Of a DNA stretch of 32,395 nt, positions 1-7,005 are shown in pieces; position 1 is the stretch's first letter; each line of letters opens with the position of its first letter. The notes under the pieces were generated by a model, which worked only from the letters and a program-made list of their open reading frames with translations, ran no database searches and had not been told where the DNA came from. Origin of the DNA: Gammaproteobacteria bacterium (GTDB lineage Bacteria; Pseudomonadota; Gammaproteobacteria; Pseudomonadales; Oleiphilaceae); the NCBI GenBank assembly GCA_030427465.1, contig JAUIAZ010000007.1, positions 1 to 32,395 of the forward strand. Direction: 5' to 3'. Both the position numbers and the translations under genes were made by a program.

Positions 1-1905
1 GACCACGATTTTCTGCAAGCGCGGATCCGATGGGGGCAGATAGCCTTCCACCCGCACACTCAGACCCAGCCTGGTGGCCGCAGCCGCCAGCGCGTCCAGA
101 ATACCAACGTAGGCCTCCAGCGAGCTGACCGGTGGCAGGAAAACATAGAGATCCCCCTGCCGGACTTCTGCCGACAATGCCGTGTGGATGGCCATACTGG
201 CCAAGGGACGTTCCTGCGCATCCGACAGCGGTTTGATCTCCTGCGGCACGGGCTCAAAGGGATCGCGTGCGAACACCTCGTAAAGATCACTCTCCTCGTG
301 CCGGGACAGGCTATCCAGTGGCAGTCGATAGCCGACGGGTGAATCACCTGGCAGCAGGAACATGGCCCCCTGCTTGAAGCGCCAGAGACAGGTTGTCCAC
401 AGACCCGACACTGGATTGAGCGCCAGCGGCAGCACATAGCCCGTACACTGGTTCAGGCCCTGTTTCATGACACGCGCCAGGGTTTTCTCGCCCATGCGCT
501 CCGGTTCGAAGTCCACCGGATCAACATCTACCGGTAACTGCCTGGATTGCCACAAGGCATGAAAAGGGTCTTCGTAGGCCGGGTGAATGGCGCTGTCTGA
601 CAAGCCCATCTCGGCACAGAAACCAGAAATGATGGCCCGTGCGTCGTCCCGCTTGGCATCGTGAGAGAAGCGATCCTGCGGCCCTTTCCACAAGGGTTCG
701 CCATCCTTGCGCCAGTACAGCGCGTACTGCCAGCGTGGCAGCGGCTCTCCCGGATACCACTTGCCCTGGCCATAGTGCAGCAGCCCCTGCGGCGCATAAC
801 GCTTCTTCAACTTCTGAACCAGGTCAAAAGCCAGCGCACGCTTCTCCGGGCCATCGGCATCGGTGTTCCACTGCTTGGATTCCATGTCATCAATGGAAAC
901 AAAGGTTGGCTCCCCGCCCATGGTCAGGCGCACATCATCGGCTTCCAACTGTTTATCGACGGCTTGACCCAGGGCATCAATTTCCAGCCAGTCCTGATCG
1001 GTAAACGGTTTGGTCACCCGGGGATCTTCCCGGACACGACTGACCTCATTGCTGTAACTGAAGGTGACCTCACATTTGTCGACCGCCCCGCTGATGGGTG
1101 CCGCGTCCTGGGGGTTCGGGGTACAGCAAAGTGGTATGTGACCCTCAGCAGCAAAGAGGCCGGACGTTGGATCCAGCCCCAGCCAGCCAGCACCGGGCAG
1201 GTAGACTTCACACCAGGCATGCAGATCCGTGAAGTCCGTTTCGGGGCCGCTTGGACCATCCAGTGACTTCTGGTCCGAGGTCAGCTGCACCAGATAACCC
1301 GACACAAACCGCGCCGCCACTCCGAGGTGACGAAACAGCTGTACCAGCAACCAGCCGGAATCACGACAACTGCCCAAGGCTTTGTGCAGGGTTTCCTCCG
1401 GTGTCTGTACACCCGGCTCCAGCCGCACGGTGTAGTCGATGTCCTGTGACACGCGCTGGTTCACATCCACCAAAAAGTCGATGATCGCCCGTTTGTCTCT
1501 GGAAATACCCTGAAGGTACTTGCTGAACAAGGGCCCACAATCTCCGTGCTCAAGAAACGGCGCCAGCTGTGAGCGCTGCTCGGCGGTGTACTGGAAAGGG
1601 TAATGCTCGGCATATTCTTCAACGAAGAAATCGAACGGATTATAGGGTGTCAGATCAGCCACCAGATCGACACTGACCTCGAGCCGATCGGTTTTTTCGG
1701 GAAACACCAGCCGCGCCATGTAATTGGAAAACGGATCCTGCAGCCAGTTGATGAAGTGGGGCTTCGGCACCACATTCATTGAGTAGGCCCGGACGGGCGT
1801 GCGACAGTGAGGCGCCGGACGCAATCGGATGGTATGCGGTGACAGGCCAACCAGCCGGTCATAGTCATAGGTCATTGTGTGCCGGATACCGACATATATA
1901 CTCAT
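1..1905 (-). CDS. Transglutaminase-like / DUF2126 protein, partial (C-terminus beyond left edge)
   Basis: The reading frame is open from ATG at 1905 to the window edge (635 residues seen). AAGGAG lies about 7 nt before the start. Residues 1 to about 110 look like the bacterial transglutaminase N-terminal domain. The papain-like core follows, with a visible triad: Cys180 (in GSCRDSGW), His229 (in DLHAWCEVY) and Asp245 (in LGLDPTSG). From about residue 300 the sequence (LTMGGEPTFVSIDD) matches the DUF2126 region that follows this core in proteins of about 1100 residues, so roughly 450 residues are probably missing. The family is predicted to cleave or crosslink peptides, but its substrate is unknown. 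It lies 51 nt downstream of the Anbu peptidase gene on the same strand. That is the known Anbu cluster arrangement, in which circularly permuted ATP-grasp and alpha-E proteins are frequent partners; those may lie left of the window. Identification is firm; function is open. Confidence 0.9.
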   Translation of the reverse strand, partial: MSIYVGIRHTMTYDYDRLVGLSPHTIRLRPAPHCRTPVRAYSMNVVPKPHFINWLQDPFSNYMARLVFPEKTDRLEVSVDLVADLTPYNPFDFFVEEYAEHYPFQYTAEQRSQLAPFLEHGDCGPLFSKYLQGISRDKRAIIDFLVDVNQRVSQDIDYTVRLEPGVQTPEETLHKALGSCRDSGWLLVQLFRHLGVAARFVSGYLVQLTSDQKSLDGPSGPETDFTDLHAWCEVYLPGAGWLGLDPTSGLFAAEGHIPLCCTPNPQDAAPISGAVDKCEVTFSYSNEVSRVREDPRVTKPFTDQDWLEIDALGQAVDKQLEADDVRLTMGGEPTFVSIDDMESKQWNTDADGPEKRALAFDLVQKLKKRYAPQGLLHYGQGKWYPGEPLPRWQYALYWRKDGEPLWKGPQDRFSHDAKRDDARAIISGFCAEMGLSDSAIHPAYEDPFHALWQSRQLPVDVDPVDFEPERMGEKTLARVMKQGLNQCTGYVLPLALNPVSGLWTTCLWRFKQGAMFLLPGDSPVGYRLPLDSLSRHEESDLYEVFARDPFEPVPQEIKPLSDAQERPLASMAIHTALSAEVRQGDLYVFLPPVSSLEAYVGILDALAAAATRLGLSVRVEGYLPPSDPRLQKIVV

Positions 1906-1956
1906 GTCAAACTCCTTGTCGGGCGGTTCGCAGTAACCCGAGTCCTGTTGCCAAAA

Positions 1957-2700
1957 TCAGTCTTTTTCCCAGTCAAAGGGCGGAAGTCCGTTGAACAAAG
2001 TCAGAAGGCCCTCGCCCCACTGCTTGCGCAGGCGGGCGTAGTAAGGGGAATTCAGTTTCAGATGCATCACCTGTGCCGGTTCGAAAGCATCACGCTCGTA
2101 GATCAACAGATCGAAGGGCGGAGCGACCGACAGGTTACTGCGCATGGTGGAATCCATGGACACCAGTGCGCAGCGGGCGGCCTCCTCCAGGGTCATATTG
2201 TTGCGTATAACCCGGTCGAGTATCGGCTTGCCGTACTTGGTCTCACCGATCTGCAGAAACGGATTATAAGGAGAGCTCTTGATGTAGTTGCCCTCCGGAT
2301 AAACCATGTAGATCCCGGGGTCGCCTCCCTCTACCTGACCACCCACCAGAATAGTGGCACCGAACTGGTTGCTCTGCCCTTCACTCTGGCTGCGACCATG
2401 GTACTTCTGCAAGTCCACGCAGACGCCTCCGATATAGCGAGCCGCATCGGCAAGATCATCGCAGTCAGCCAGGCTGTAAACTTCCGCATCATCCGCATCC
2501 AGATCCCGGCCGACGCGATGGACCACCGCCTGAGTCGTGGCCAGGTTGCCCGAGGTCATCAGCACGAAGAAACCCTTTCCGGGTATCTGGTACCGGAACA
2601 TTTTCGGGTAGGTATTGACATTGTCAACGCCCGCATTGGTGCGGGAATCCGAGGCAAACACCAGCCCCTTGTCAATAGCAATCGCGACGCAATAAGTCAT
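1957..2700 (-). CDS. Anbu-type proteasome-like N-terminal nucleophile peptidase
   Basis: This 247-residue protein begins MTYCVAIAIDKGLVFASD. An upstream in-frame start would add 58 residues, but Anbu and HslV require an N-terminal Thr exposed by Met removal, so ATG at 2700 is chosen. Numbered from that Thr1, Asp17 and Lys32 fall where the Ntn-hydrolase active site of HslV/Anbu needs them. SDSRTNAGVDN and MTSGNLATTQA are typical of the family (COG3484, bacterial proteasome-type protease). Anbu forms self-compartmentalised assemblies in the cytoplasm; its physiological substrate is not settled. The gene is first in a two-gene minus-strand unit with the transglutaminase/DUF2126 gene. The Shine-Dalgarno is weak. 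A TATAAT element lies about 70 nt upstream. Confidence 0.9.
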   Translation of the reverse strand: MTYCVAIAIDKGLVFASDSRTNAGVDNVNTYPKMFRYQIPGKGFFVLMTSGNLATTQAVVHRVGRDLDADDAEVYSLADCDDLADAARYIGGVCVDLQKYHGRSQSEGQSNQFGATILVGGQVEGGDPGIYMVYPEGNYIKSSPYNPFLQIGETKYGKPILDRVIRNNMTLEEAARCALVSMDSTMRSNLSVAPPFDLLIYERDAFEPAQVMHLKLNSPYYARLRKQWGEGLLTLFNGLPPFDWEKD

Positions 2701-2769
2701 GGGGGCACACTCTGAGAATTGATTACCGCATGTTAGGTAAGCCCCTGTCACTTGGCAATAAGGCTCCGG

Positions 2770-2798
2770 ATTATATTCCAGGCCGGATTCGCACTGAA
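2770..2798 (-). promoter_or_regulatory. Candidate sigma-70 promoter for the Anbu unit
   Basis: On the minus strand a perfect TATAAT (ATTATA at 2770-2775 on the plus strand) is preceded at 17 bp by TTCAGT, a weak -35. Transcription would start near 2763, leaving an untranslated leader of about 60 nt before the Anbu ATG. The -10 is convincing; the -35 is not. Confidence 0.4.
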
Positions 2799-2866
2799 AA
2801 TGGCAACGGCATTTGGCGAGGCCGCCCGCTGACGCTATGCTGGAGACTTTGTTCTGAATTTGTCTC

Positions 2867-3493
2867 ATGGTCACACACTCAGCCGCACTTTTCCCCTGTC
2901 CCCAGTCCCCCCTGAGCGAATGGCTGCCCCCCGGGTGCCGCCCGCTGTCGGTCGAAGGCCGCTCCGTACTGGCGGTCTGCCTGTCTGAAGCGGTTCCTTC
3001 CGATCACGATCCGGAGCGGCTTACTTTCAACCTGCACCTCAAAGCGCCGACCACAGGCCGACCTGATGAAGGGCCCGGTTCAGAAAGCAAAACCTGGATC
3101 AGGCAGCTCACCCACCCAGAGCTGCAGTGGACACAGATTGCCTGCCTGCCGCTGAACCCGAAAGGAATTGTGACCGCACATTTTTCTGCGGAGGGCTGGT
3201 TTGTGCAGGCGCTGGAAGACTCCCGGGTCCTGCTCACGCTCTCGGGTCAACCCGGTCGCTCCCTCGGCCTGCCGACTGTGAGCAGCCCACACCCCTTGCC
3301 GATCGACCTGCCGCCCAAAGGGCGCTTGCCCTTGTTGCGTCGCAACCTGAGACTGCTGAACCGGGGCAGTCTGACGCTGACAATCAACAGCCAGTTACAG
3401 GGCGATGCAACTCTCGATCTGCTCAGGCGACTTCAACTGGATCACGCCACCCCGTTGTTCGCAATACAACATGCGGATCGTGCACCTAAATAA
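2867..3493 (+). CDS. Hypothetical protein, 208 residues
   Basis: I do not recognise this ORF. It fills the gap between the Anbu unit and the small-protein region and is divergent from Anbu. Third codon positions are GC-rich as in neighbouring genes and no longer ORF competes, so it is probably coding. The protein is rich in Leu and Pro, lacks a signal peptide or membrane helix, and is mildly basic at the C-terminus (residues 160-208). No Shine-Dalgarno stands close to the ATG at 2867, so the true start may be further downstream. Nothing in the sequence supports a function. Confidence 0.45.
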   Translation: MVTHSAALFPCPQSPLSEWLPPGCRPLSVEGRSVLAVCLSEAVPSDHDPERLTFNLHLKAPTTGRPDEGPGSESKTWIRQLTHPELQWTQIACLPLNPKGIVTAHFSAEGWFVQALEDSRVLLTLSGQPGRSLGLPTVSSPHPLPIDLPPKGRLPLLRRNLRLLNRGSLTLTINSQLQGDATLDLLRRLQLDHATPLFAIQHADRAPK

Positions 3494-3614
3494 TTCATTC
3501 CATCGCCCCAATGCCCCAGACAAGTGCCGGAATCCCCGGCACCCGGGCCTGCGTCACAAACGTCAGACCGGGCTGAATCCGGATTAGCGGGCAGACCAGG
3601 GCAGAGACGGTCCC

Positions 3615-3631
3615 CTGGCATATCCTGTGCA
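3615..3631 (+). promoter_or_regulatory. Possible sigma-54 (-24/-12) promoter
   Basis: CTGGCATATCCTGTGCA matches the YTGGCA...TGCW pattern with the required GG-N10-GC spacing, although the central positions depart from consensus. It would start a transcript near 3642, about 57 nt before the small ORF at 3699. One match of this quality can arise by chance, so this is a hypothesis. Confidence 0.3.
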
Positions 3632-3698
3632 GTGCAAACCCTGCAGTAGCCTGAACCCCTACAGCACCCGTTTTTCAATCATAAAGAAGGATTTTTGT

Positions 3699-3809
3699 AT
3701 GAAAACTGTAAGCCATGACTCCCTGCTGTTCGCCCTGACCCACCCCTACGAAGTCAGCGCCATGAAAGAGCTGCGCGACTATTTTGACTGCATGTATTTC
3801 GCCAACTGA
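3699..3809 (+). CDS. Small protein, 36 residues, function unknown
   Basis: ATG at 3699 is preceded by AAGAAGGA with about 7 nt spacing, a good Shine-Dalgarno. The product begins MKTVSHDSLLFALTHPYEV and ends DYFDCMYFAN. It has no hydrophobic signal segment. It is polar at the start and has an aromatic-rich tail with one Cys (Cys31), Tyr28 and Tyr33. The frame extends upstream to 3627, but only the 3699 start has a ribosome site. An 11-nt gap separates the stop from a 9-bp GC-rich hairpin, so the gene looks like an independent monocistronic unit. I do not recognise the family. It could be a regulatory small protein or a modified peptide precursor, but no maturation enzyme is adjacent. Confidence 0.55.
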   Translation: MKTVSHDSLLFALTHPYEVSAMKELRDYFDCMYFAN

Positions 3810-3819
3810 GCCGTCATTC

Positions 3820-3841
3820 CGGGGTGCCAGCCGGCACCCCG
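3820..3841 (+). terminator. Hairpin after the 36-residue ORF
   Basis: A 9-bp inverted repeat (CGGGGTGCC at 3820-3828 with GGCACCCCG at 3833-3841, loop AGCC) follows the small ORF. No T-run follows directly, so it may be a weak terminator or a 3'-end stabiliser. Confidence 0.5.
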
Positions 3842-3934
3842 ACACTCCCCTGACACATTTTATCGCCTACAATGTATCCTGCCTGATGGCATAAGCCACG
3901 GCTCCCTTGTTTTTCAGAAAAGCAGGATCCCGAA

Positions 3935-5041
3935 ATGGAGTTTGATGAAGAGATAGTCAGGGAAGTCATGGACTCCTTCAATGACCTCTACACCGAGATT
4001 GATGGCCTTCTGGTTCAGCTCTCCGATCATGGCGCCGATGACCCGGACCAGCTTCATGCCCTGTTCCGGGCGGTACATTCCGTTAAAGGCAATGCCGCCA
4101 TGCTACAGGTTGATCCGATCGTTCACTTTACCCATGCGCTGGAAGAAATCGTTGATTCACTGCGTGCCGGCCGCTATCCGCTGACCCGTCTGATCTGCGA
4201 GGTTCTGCACCTGGGAATGGACCGGGTGCGTGATCTGCACCACCGCGACATCATGGGGCTTTCCGCAGACAATTTGCAGGAGGAGACGATCGGACCGCTG
4301 ATGAAGCAGATGGCCGAGAAAGAACCGGGCGAAATTGAGCAGGCCGCTTATGAAGTACTGGCGGCTTTTGGTGTGGAAATGGCCGTGGCCGAACATGCTC
4401 CGGAGCAAAAGGCCGCTGCGGTTTCCGGGAACGTGGTGTCCGTTGCTTTGGGCGATGAACGACGCCGTGCTGACCTGGACCTGTTCAGGTCACTGGCCGC
4501 TCAGGTCGATCAGCAAAGCCAGTTCTGGGAAGGCCGCACCCAGAACATTTTCAGCTGGGCACAGAAACTCAATGAAATAGCCGGCTCACCGGTCGACTCA
4601 CAGCAACTGGCTGCCGCAATCTACATGCACGATATCGGCATGGCCTTTGTGCCTTCACGCATTCTGGACAAGGAAGGGAAGCTGAGTGCGGAAGAAGTTG
4701 CGCAGATCCGTCATCACCCCACCTGGGGACACGGCCTTCTGAGCCGCATGCCGGGCTGGGATGAGGCGGCGAGGATGGTACACGAACATCAGGAACACTT
4801 TGATGGCAAGGGATACCCGCAGGCGCTCGCCGCTGAGAGTATTCATCCGGGTGCCCGGATACTGGCCGTGATTGACGCCTTTTTCTCGATCACCAACGGA
4901 CGCGCAGACCGCAGTCAGCGCCGTTCCGTGGTCAGGGCGGTATCCGAGCTCAATGCACGCTCGGGATCCCAGTTCGACCCGGCTTGGGTCAGCGCGTTCA
5001 ACGATCTCGTCAAAGCGGAAATCAAGGCAGGCAATCTGTAA
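3935..5041 (+). CDS. HPt domain plus variant HD-GYP domain protein
   Basis: The 368-residue protein has two modules. Residues 1-110 form a histidine phosphotransfer domain with the phosphoacceptor motif AVHSVKGNAAM (His48). Residues about 185-365 form an HD-GYP domain: YMHDIGM (His232, Asp233), RHHPTWGH (His260-261), HEHQEHFDGKGYP (283-295) and RILAVIDAF (Asp314). Canonical HD-GYP enzymes hydrolyse cyclic di-GMP using HDIGK and HHExxDGxGYP. Here the Lys is Met236 and the second His of HHE is Gln286, so the metal site is altered and activity is uncertain. There is no membrane segment, so it is probably cytoplasmic and receives phosphate from a hybrid kinase encoded elsewhere. GGA lies about 8 nt before the ATG. 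It converges with the next gene, 5 nt apart. Confidence 0.85.
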   Translation: MEFDEEIVREVMDSFNDLYTEIDGLLVQLSDHGADDPDQLHALFRAVHSVKGNAAMLQVDPIVHFTHALEEIVDSLRAGRYPLTRLICEVLHLGMDRVRDLHHRDIMGLSADNLQEETIGPLMKQMAEKEPGEIEQAAYEVLAAFGVEMAVAEHAPEQKAAAVSGNVVSVALGDERRRADLDLFRSLAAQVDQQSQFWEGRTQNIFSWAQKLNEIAGSPVDSQQLAAAIYMHDIGMAFVPSRILDKEGKLSAEEVAQIRHHPTWGHGLLSRMPGWDEAARMVHEHQEHFDGKGYPQALAAESIHPGARILAVIDAFFSITNGRADRSQRRSVVRAVSELNARSGSQFDPAWVSAFNDLVKAEIKAGNL

Positions 5042-5046
5042 CGCAG

Positions 5047-5313
5047 TCAGTAGAGCGCCGCTTCGTCTTCCAGGGCTTCTTTCAGAACCTCGATAAACAG
5101 CTTGTCCGCGTCACTCATTTCTTCCGGAATCCGGATACGGGTTGACGAGCTGATTTCATCCGCCATCTTGCGATCCGCATCAGGCTCATGCTGCAAGCGT
5201 CTTCCGATTTCCATACACTGCGCCGGTATGGTGGGGTCAGACAACACCTTCTTGATGAACCCTCGCATTTCCGCGATCATTTTAGCCTGTCGGCTTTCTG
5301 TAGCACTTCCCAT
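5047..5313 (-). CDS. Conserved-looking small hypothetical protein, 88 residues
   Basis: AAGGAG lies about 10 nt before the ATG at 5313. The protein is charged, predicted mostly helical and acidic toward the C-terminus (LKEALEDEAALY), without a signal peptide or membrane helix. I do not recognise a domain. It is divergent from the FAN1-like nuclease gene with only 30 nt between the start codons, so the two probably share a control region. Whether it takes part in the same repair process is unknown. Confidence 0.65.
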   Translation of the reverse strand: MGSATESRQAKMIAEMRGFIKKVLSDPTIPAQCMEIGRRLQHEPDADRKMADEISSSTRIRIPEEMSDADKLFIEVLKEALEDEAALY

Positions 5314-5343
5314 TTCTACTGCTCTCCTTAGAATCCTAAAAGG

Positions 5344-7005
5344 ATGTATAGCTTAAAAACCGCCCCAAAAAAAGAGCCTTTGCGTCCGGAGACCCTCTCC
5401 GGCCAGTTTTACTATCTGCAAAATTTTCACCAGGTTCTCGACTCGGTGGAAGCGCTCTACGAGGATATCCTGCCGCCGTCCAGCCGGGAGTTCATCGAGC
5501 ACTTTCGTCATCTGCCCCTGGATGCCCAGGCACTTCTCATCCGCCTGCACAGCCGCAAAGGCCCCATCATTCGGGAAGACAAGCTTTCTTACCCGGAGAT
5601 TGGCGATGTTGCGGAGGCTATCCGCCTGCTGGCCGATGTCCGTTGGCTTCAGGTCAATCCACCCGTAACCGAGGATTATCTGTTGGCAACACTGACCAAG
5701 GCAGAAATCAGCGCCGGGTTCGGGGTGCCGCAGCACGGGCTTTCACGACCCGCGATGCTGGCGACCCTGCACGTCACCCCTGCCGAAATCTACGCCACCT
5801 TTGCCACACGATTTCTGCTGCTCACCTGTCATGAATACCTGCAACCCCTGCTGGATGCCTTCTTCGGCAGCCGGGATCAGGATCTGAGCGCCTTTATCGT
5901 CTCGGAACTCGGACATATCCGGTATCCGGACTACCCCCTGGAACGTCGCTCGAGACGTTTTCACAGTACAGGCGACCTGCAGGAATATGCTGACCTGGAA
6001 GACACTTACAGCCGCTACCGCGAATGGCGCGCAGACCCGGAGGCCCCCCTGGAGGACTTGCTGGAGCTGGTGCCCCTGATCCCCGCCATTGCCCGGAACC
6101 GGCCCTGGCGCTATCGTTGTGACCGTCTGATCAACCGGATTGGCCGGGCTTGTGAGCGCGCGGGTGAAGTCGAAAGGGCGCTCGAGCTGTACGCCATGAG
6201 TGAACTGCCGCCTGCCAGGGAACGTCGTGTGCGCCTGTTTGCCGCAACGCACGACTGGTACAGCGCGTACACCTTGTGCCTGCAGATGCAGGAAGCCCCT
6301 GCCGATTATTCAGAGCGGCATTTCGCCCGCTTCTTCATGCCCCGCATTCTGAAGCAGCTGGGTCTGCCCGCCGCTTCCAGACGCCCTGCGCCCAGGATCC
6401 AGCGTCTGGAAGGTGGCAAGCCGGAGGACCGCCCGGAGCTGAGAGCCATGCAGGCACTAGGAACCGACAATGGTGACTGGCACTATGTCGAGAACTGGCT
6501 GTTCAACGCCTGGCTCGGGCTGTGGTTCTGGGACGTCATCTACAGCGATGCTCCGGGCGCCTTCACACACCCCTTCCAGATAGCTCCTCACGACCTCTAC
6601 GAGCCCGGGTTTCGCCAGCGCCGCGAGAAACTCATTCGCCAGAGACTGGCCATGCTGGAAGAAGGTTCCCTCTCAGAACGTCAGCAGGTTCTGCTGGAGA
6701 CCTGGCAGGCGCATGAGGGCAAGGCCAATCCCTTTGTCGGCTGGTATGAAGGCGGGGCTGCGTTGCTGGAAAAAGCCCATGCGCATATTCCGGCCCGGCA
6801 CATCCGCGTCATCGCCGAGCGCTGGCTCAGCGACCTGAGGAATCACCGTTCCGGTTTTCCTGACCTGATCCAGTGGCGTCATGATGGCGGCTATGAGCTG
6901 GTGGAAGTCAAAGGGCCCGGTGATCAGCTCAGGCCCAACCAGACTGCCTGGCTGCAGTTCTTTGGGGAAGAAGGCATTCCCGCCAGAGTGGTGTATGTCG
7001 CCTGA
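5344..7005 (+). CDS. FAN1-type structure-specific nuclease (VRR-NUC)
   Basis: The 553-residue protein matches bacterial FAN1 in length and layout: an N-terminal region (GQFYYLQNFHQVLDSV, residues 20-35), a helical/TPR-like middle and a C-terminal VRR-NUC nuclease. The catalytic PD-(D/E)XK residues are visible as Asp507 (FPDLIQW), Glu521 and Lys523 (LVEVKGPGDQLRPNQ). FAN1 enzymes cut 5' flaps and act in DNA interstrand crosslink repair; Pseudomonas aeruginosa FAN1 is the characterised bacterial model. The ATG at 5344 has AAAAGG immediately adjacent, too close for a normal Shine-Dalgarno, so the start is uncertain by a few codons. The gene overlaps the downstream helicase gene by 11 nt, which implies translational coupling and a joint task. 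Confidence 0.9.
   Translation: MYSLKTAPKKEPLRPETLSGQFYYLQNFHQVLDSVEALYEDILPPSSREFIEHFRHLPLDAQALLIRLHSRKGPIIREDKLSYPEIGDVAEAIRLLADVRWLQVNPPVTEDYLLATLTKAEISAGFGVPQHGLSRPAMLATLHVTPAEIYATFATRFLLLTCHEYLQPLLDAFFGSRDQDLSAFIVSELGHIRYPDYPLERRSRRFHSTGDLQEYADLEDTYSRYREWRADPEAPLEDLLELVPLIPAIARNRPWRYRCDRLINRIGRACERAGEVERALELYAMSELPPARERRVRLFAATHDWYSAYTLCLQMQEAPADYSERHFARFFMPRILKQLGLPAASRRPAPRIQRLEGGKPEDRPELRAMQALGTDNGDWHYVENWLFNAWLGLWFWDVIYSDAPGAFTHPFQIAPHDLYEPGFRQRREKLIRQRLAMLEEGSLSERQQVLLETWQAHEGKANPFVGWYEGGAALLEKAHAHIPARHIRVIAERWLSDLRNHRSGFPDLIQWRHDGGYELVEVKGPGDQLRPNQTAWLQFFGEEGIPARVVYVA

Noticed and set aside
661-1266. Plus-strand ORF of 201 codons
   Set aside because: It is antisense to the transglutaminase/DUF2126 gene, whose catalytic triad and domain motifs are clear.
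1879-2715. Plus-strand ORF of 278 codons opposite the Anbu gene
   Set aside because: It is the antisense shadow of a recognised peptidase with intact active-site residues; its translation matches nothing and has no ribosome site.
3852-3876. Promoter-like CTGACA...TACAAT before the HPt/HD-GYP gene
   Set aside because: The spacing is only 12 bp, too short for a sigma-70 promoter.
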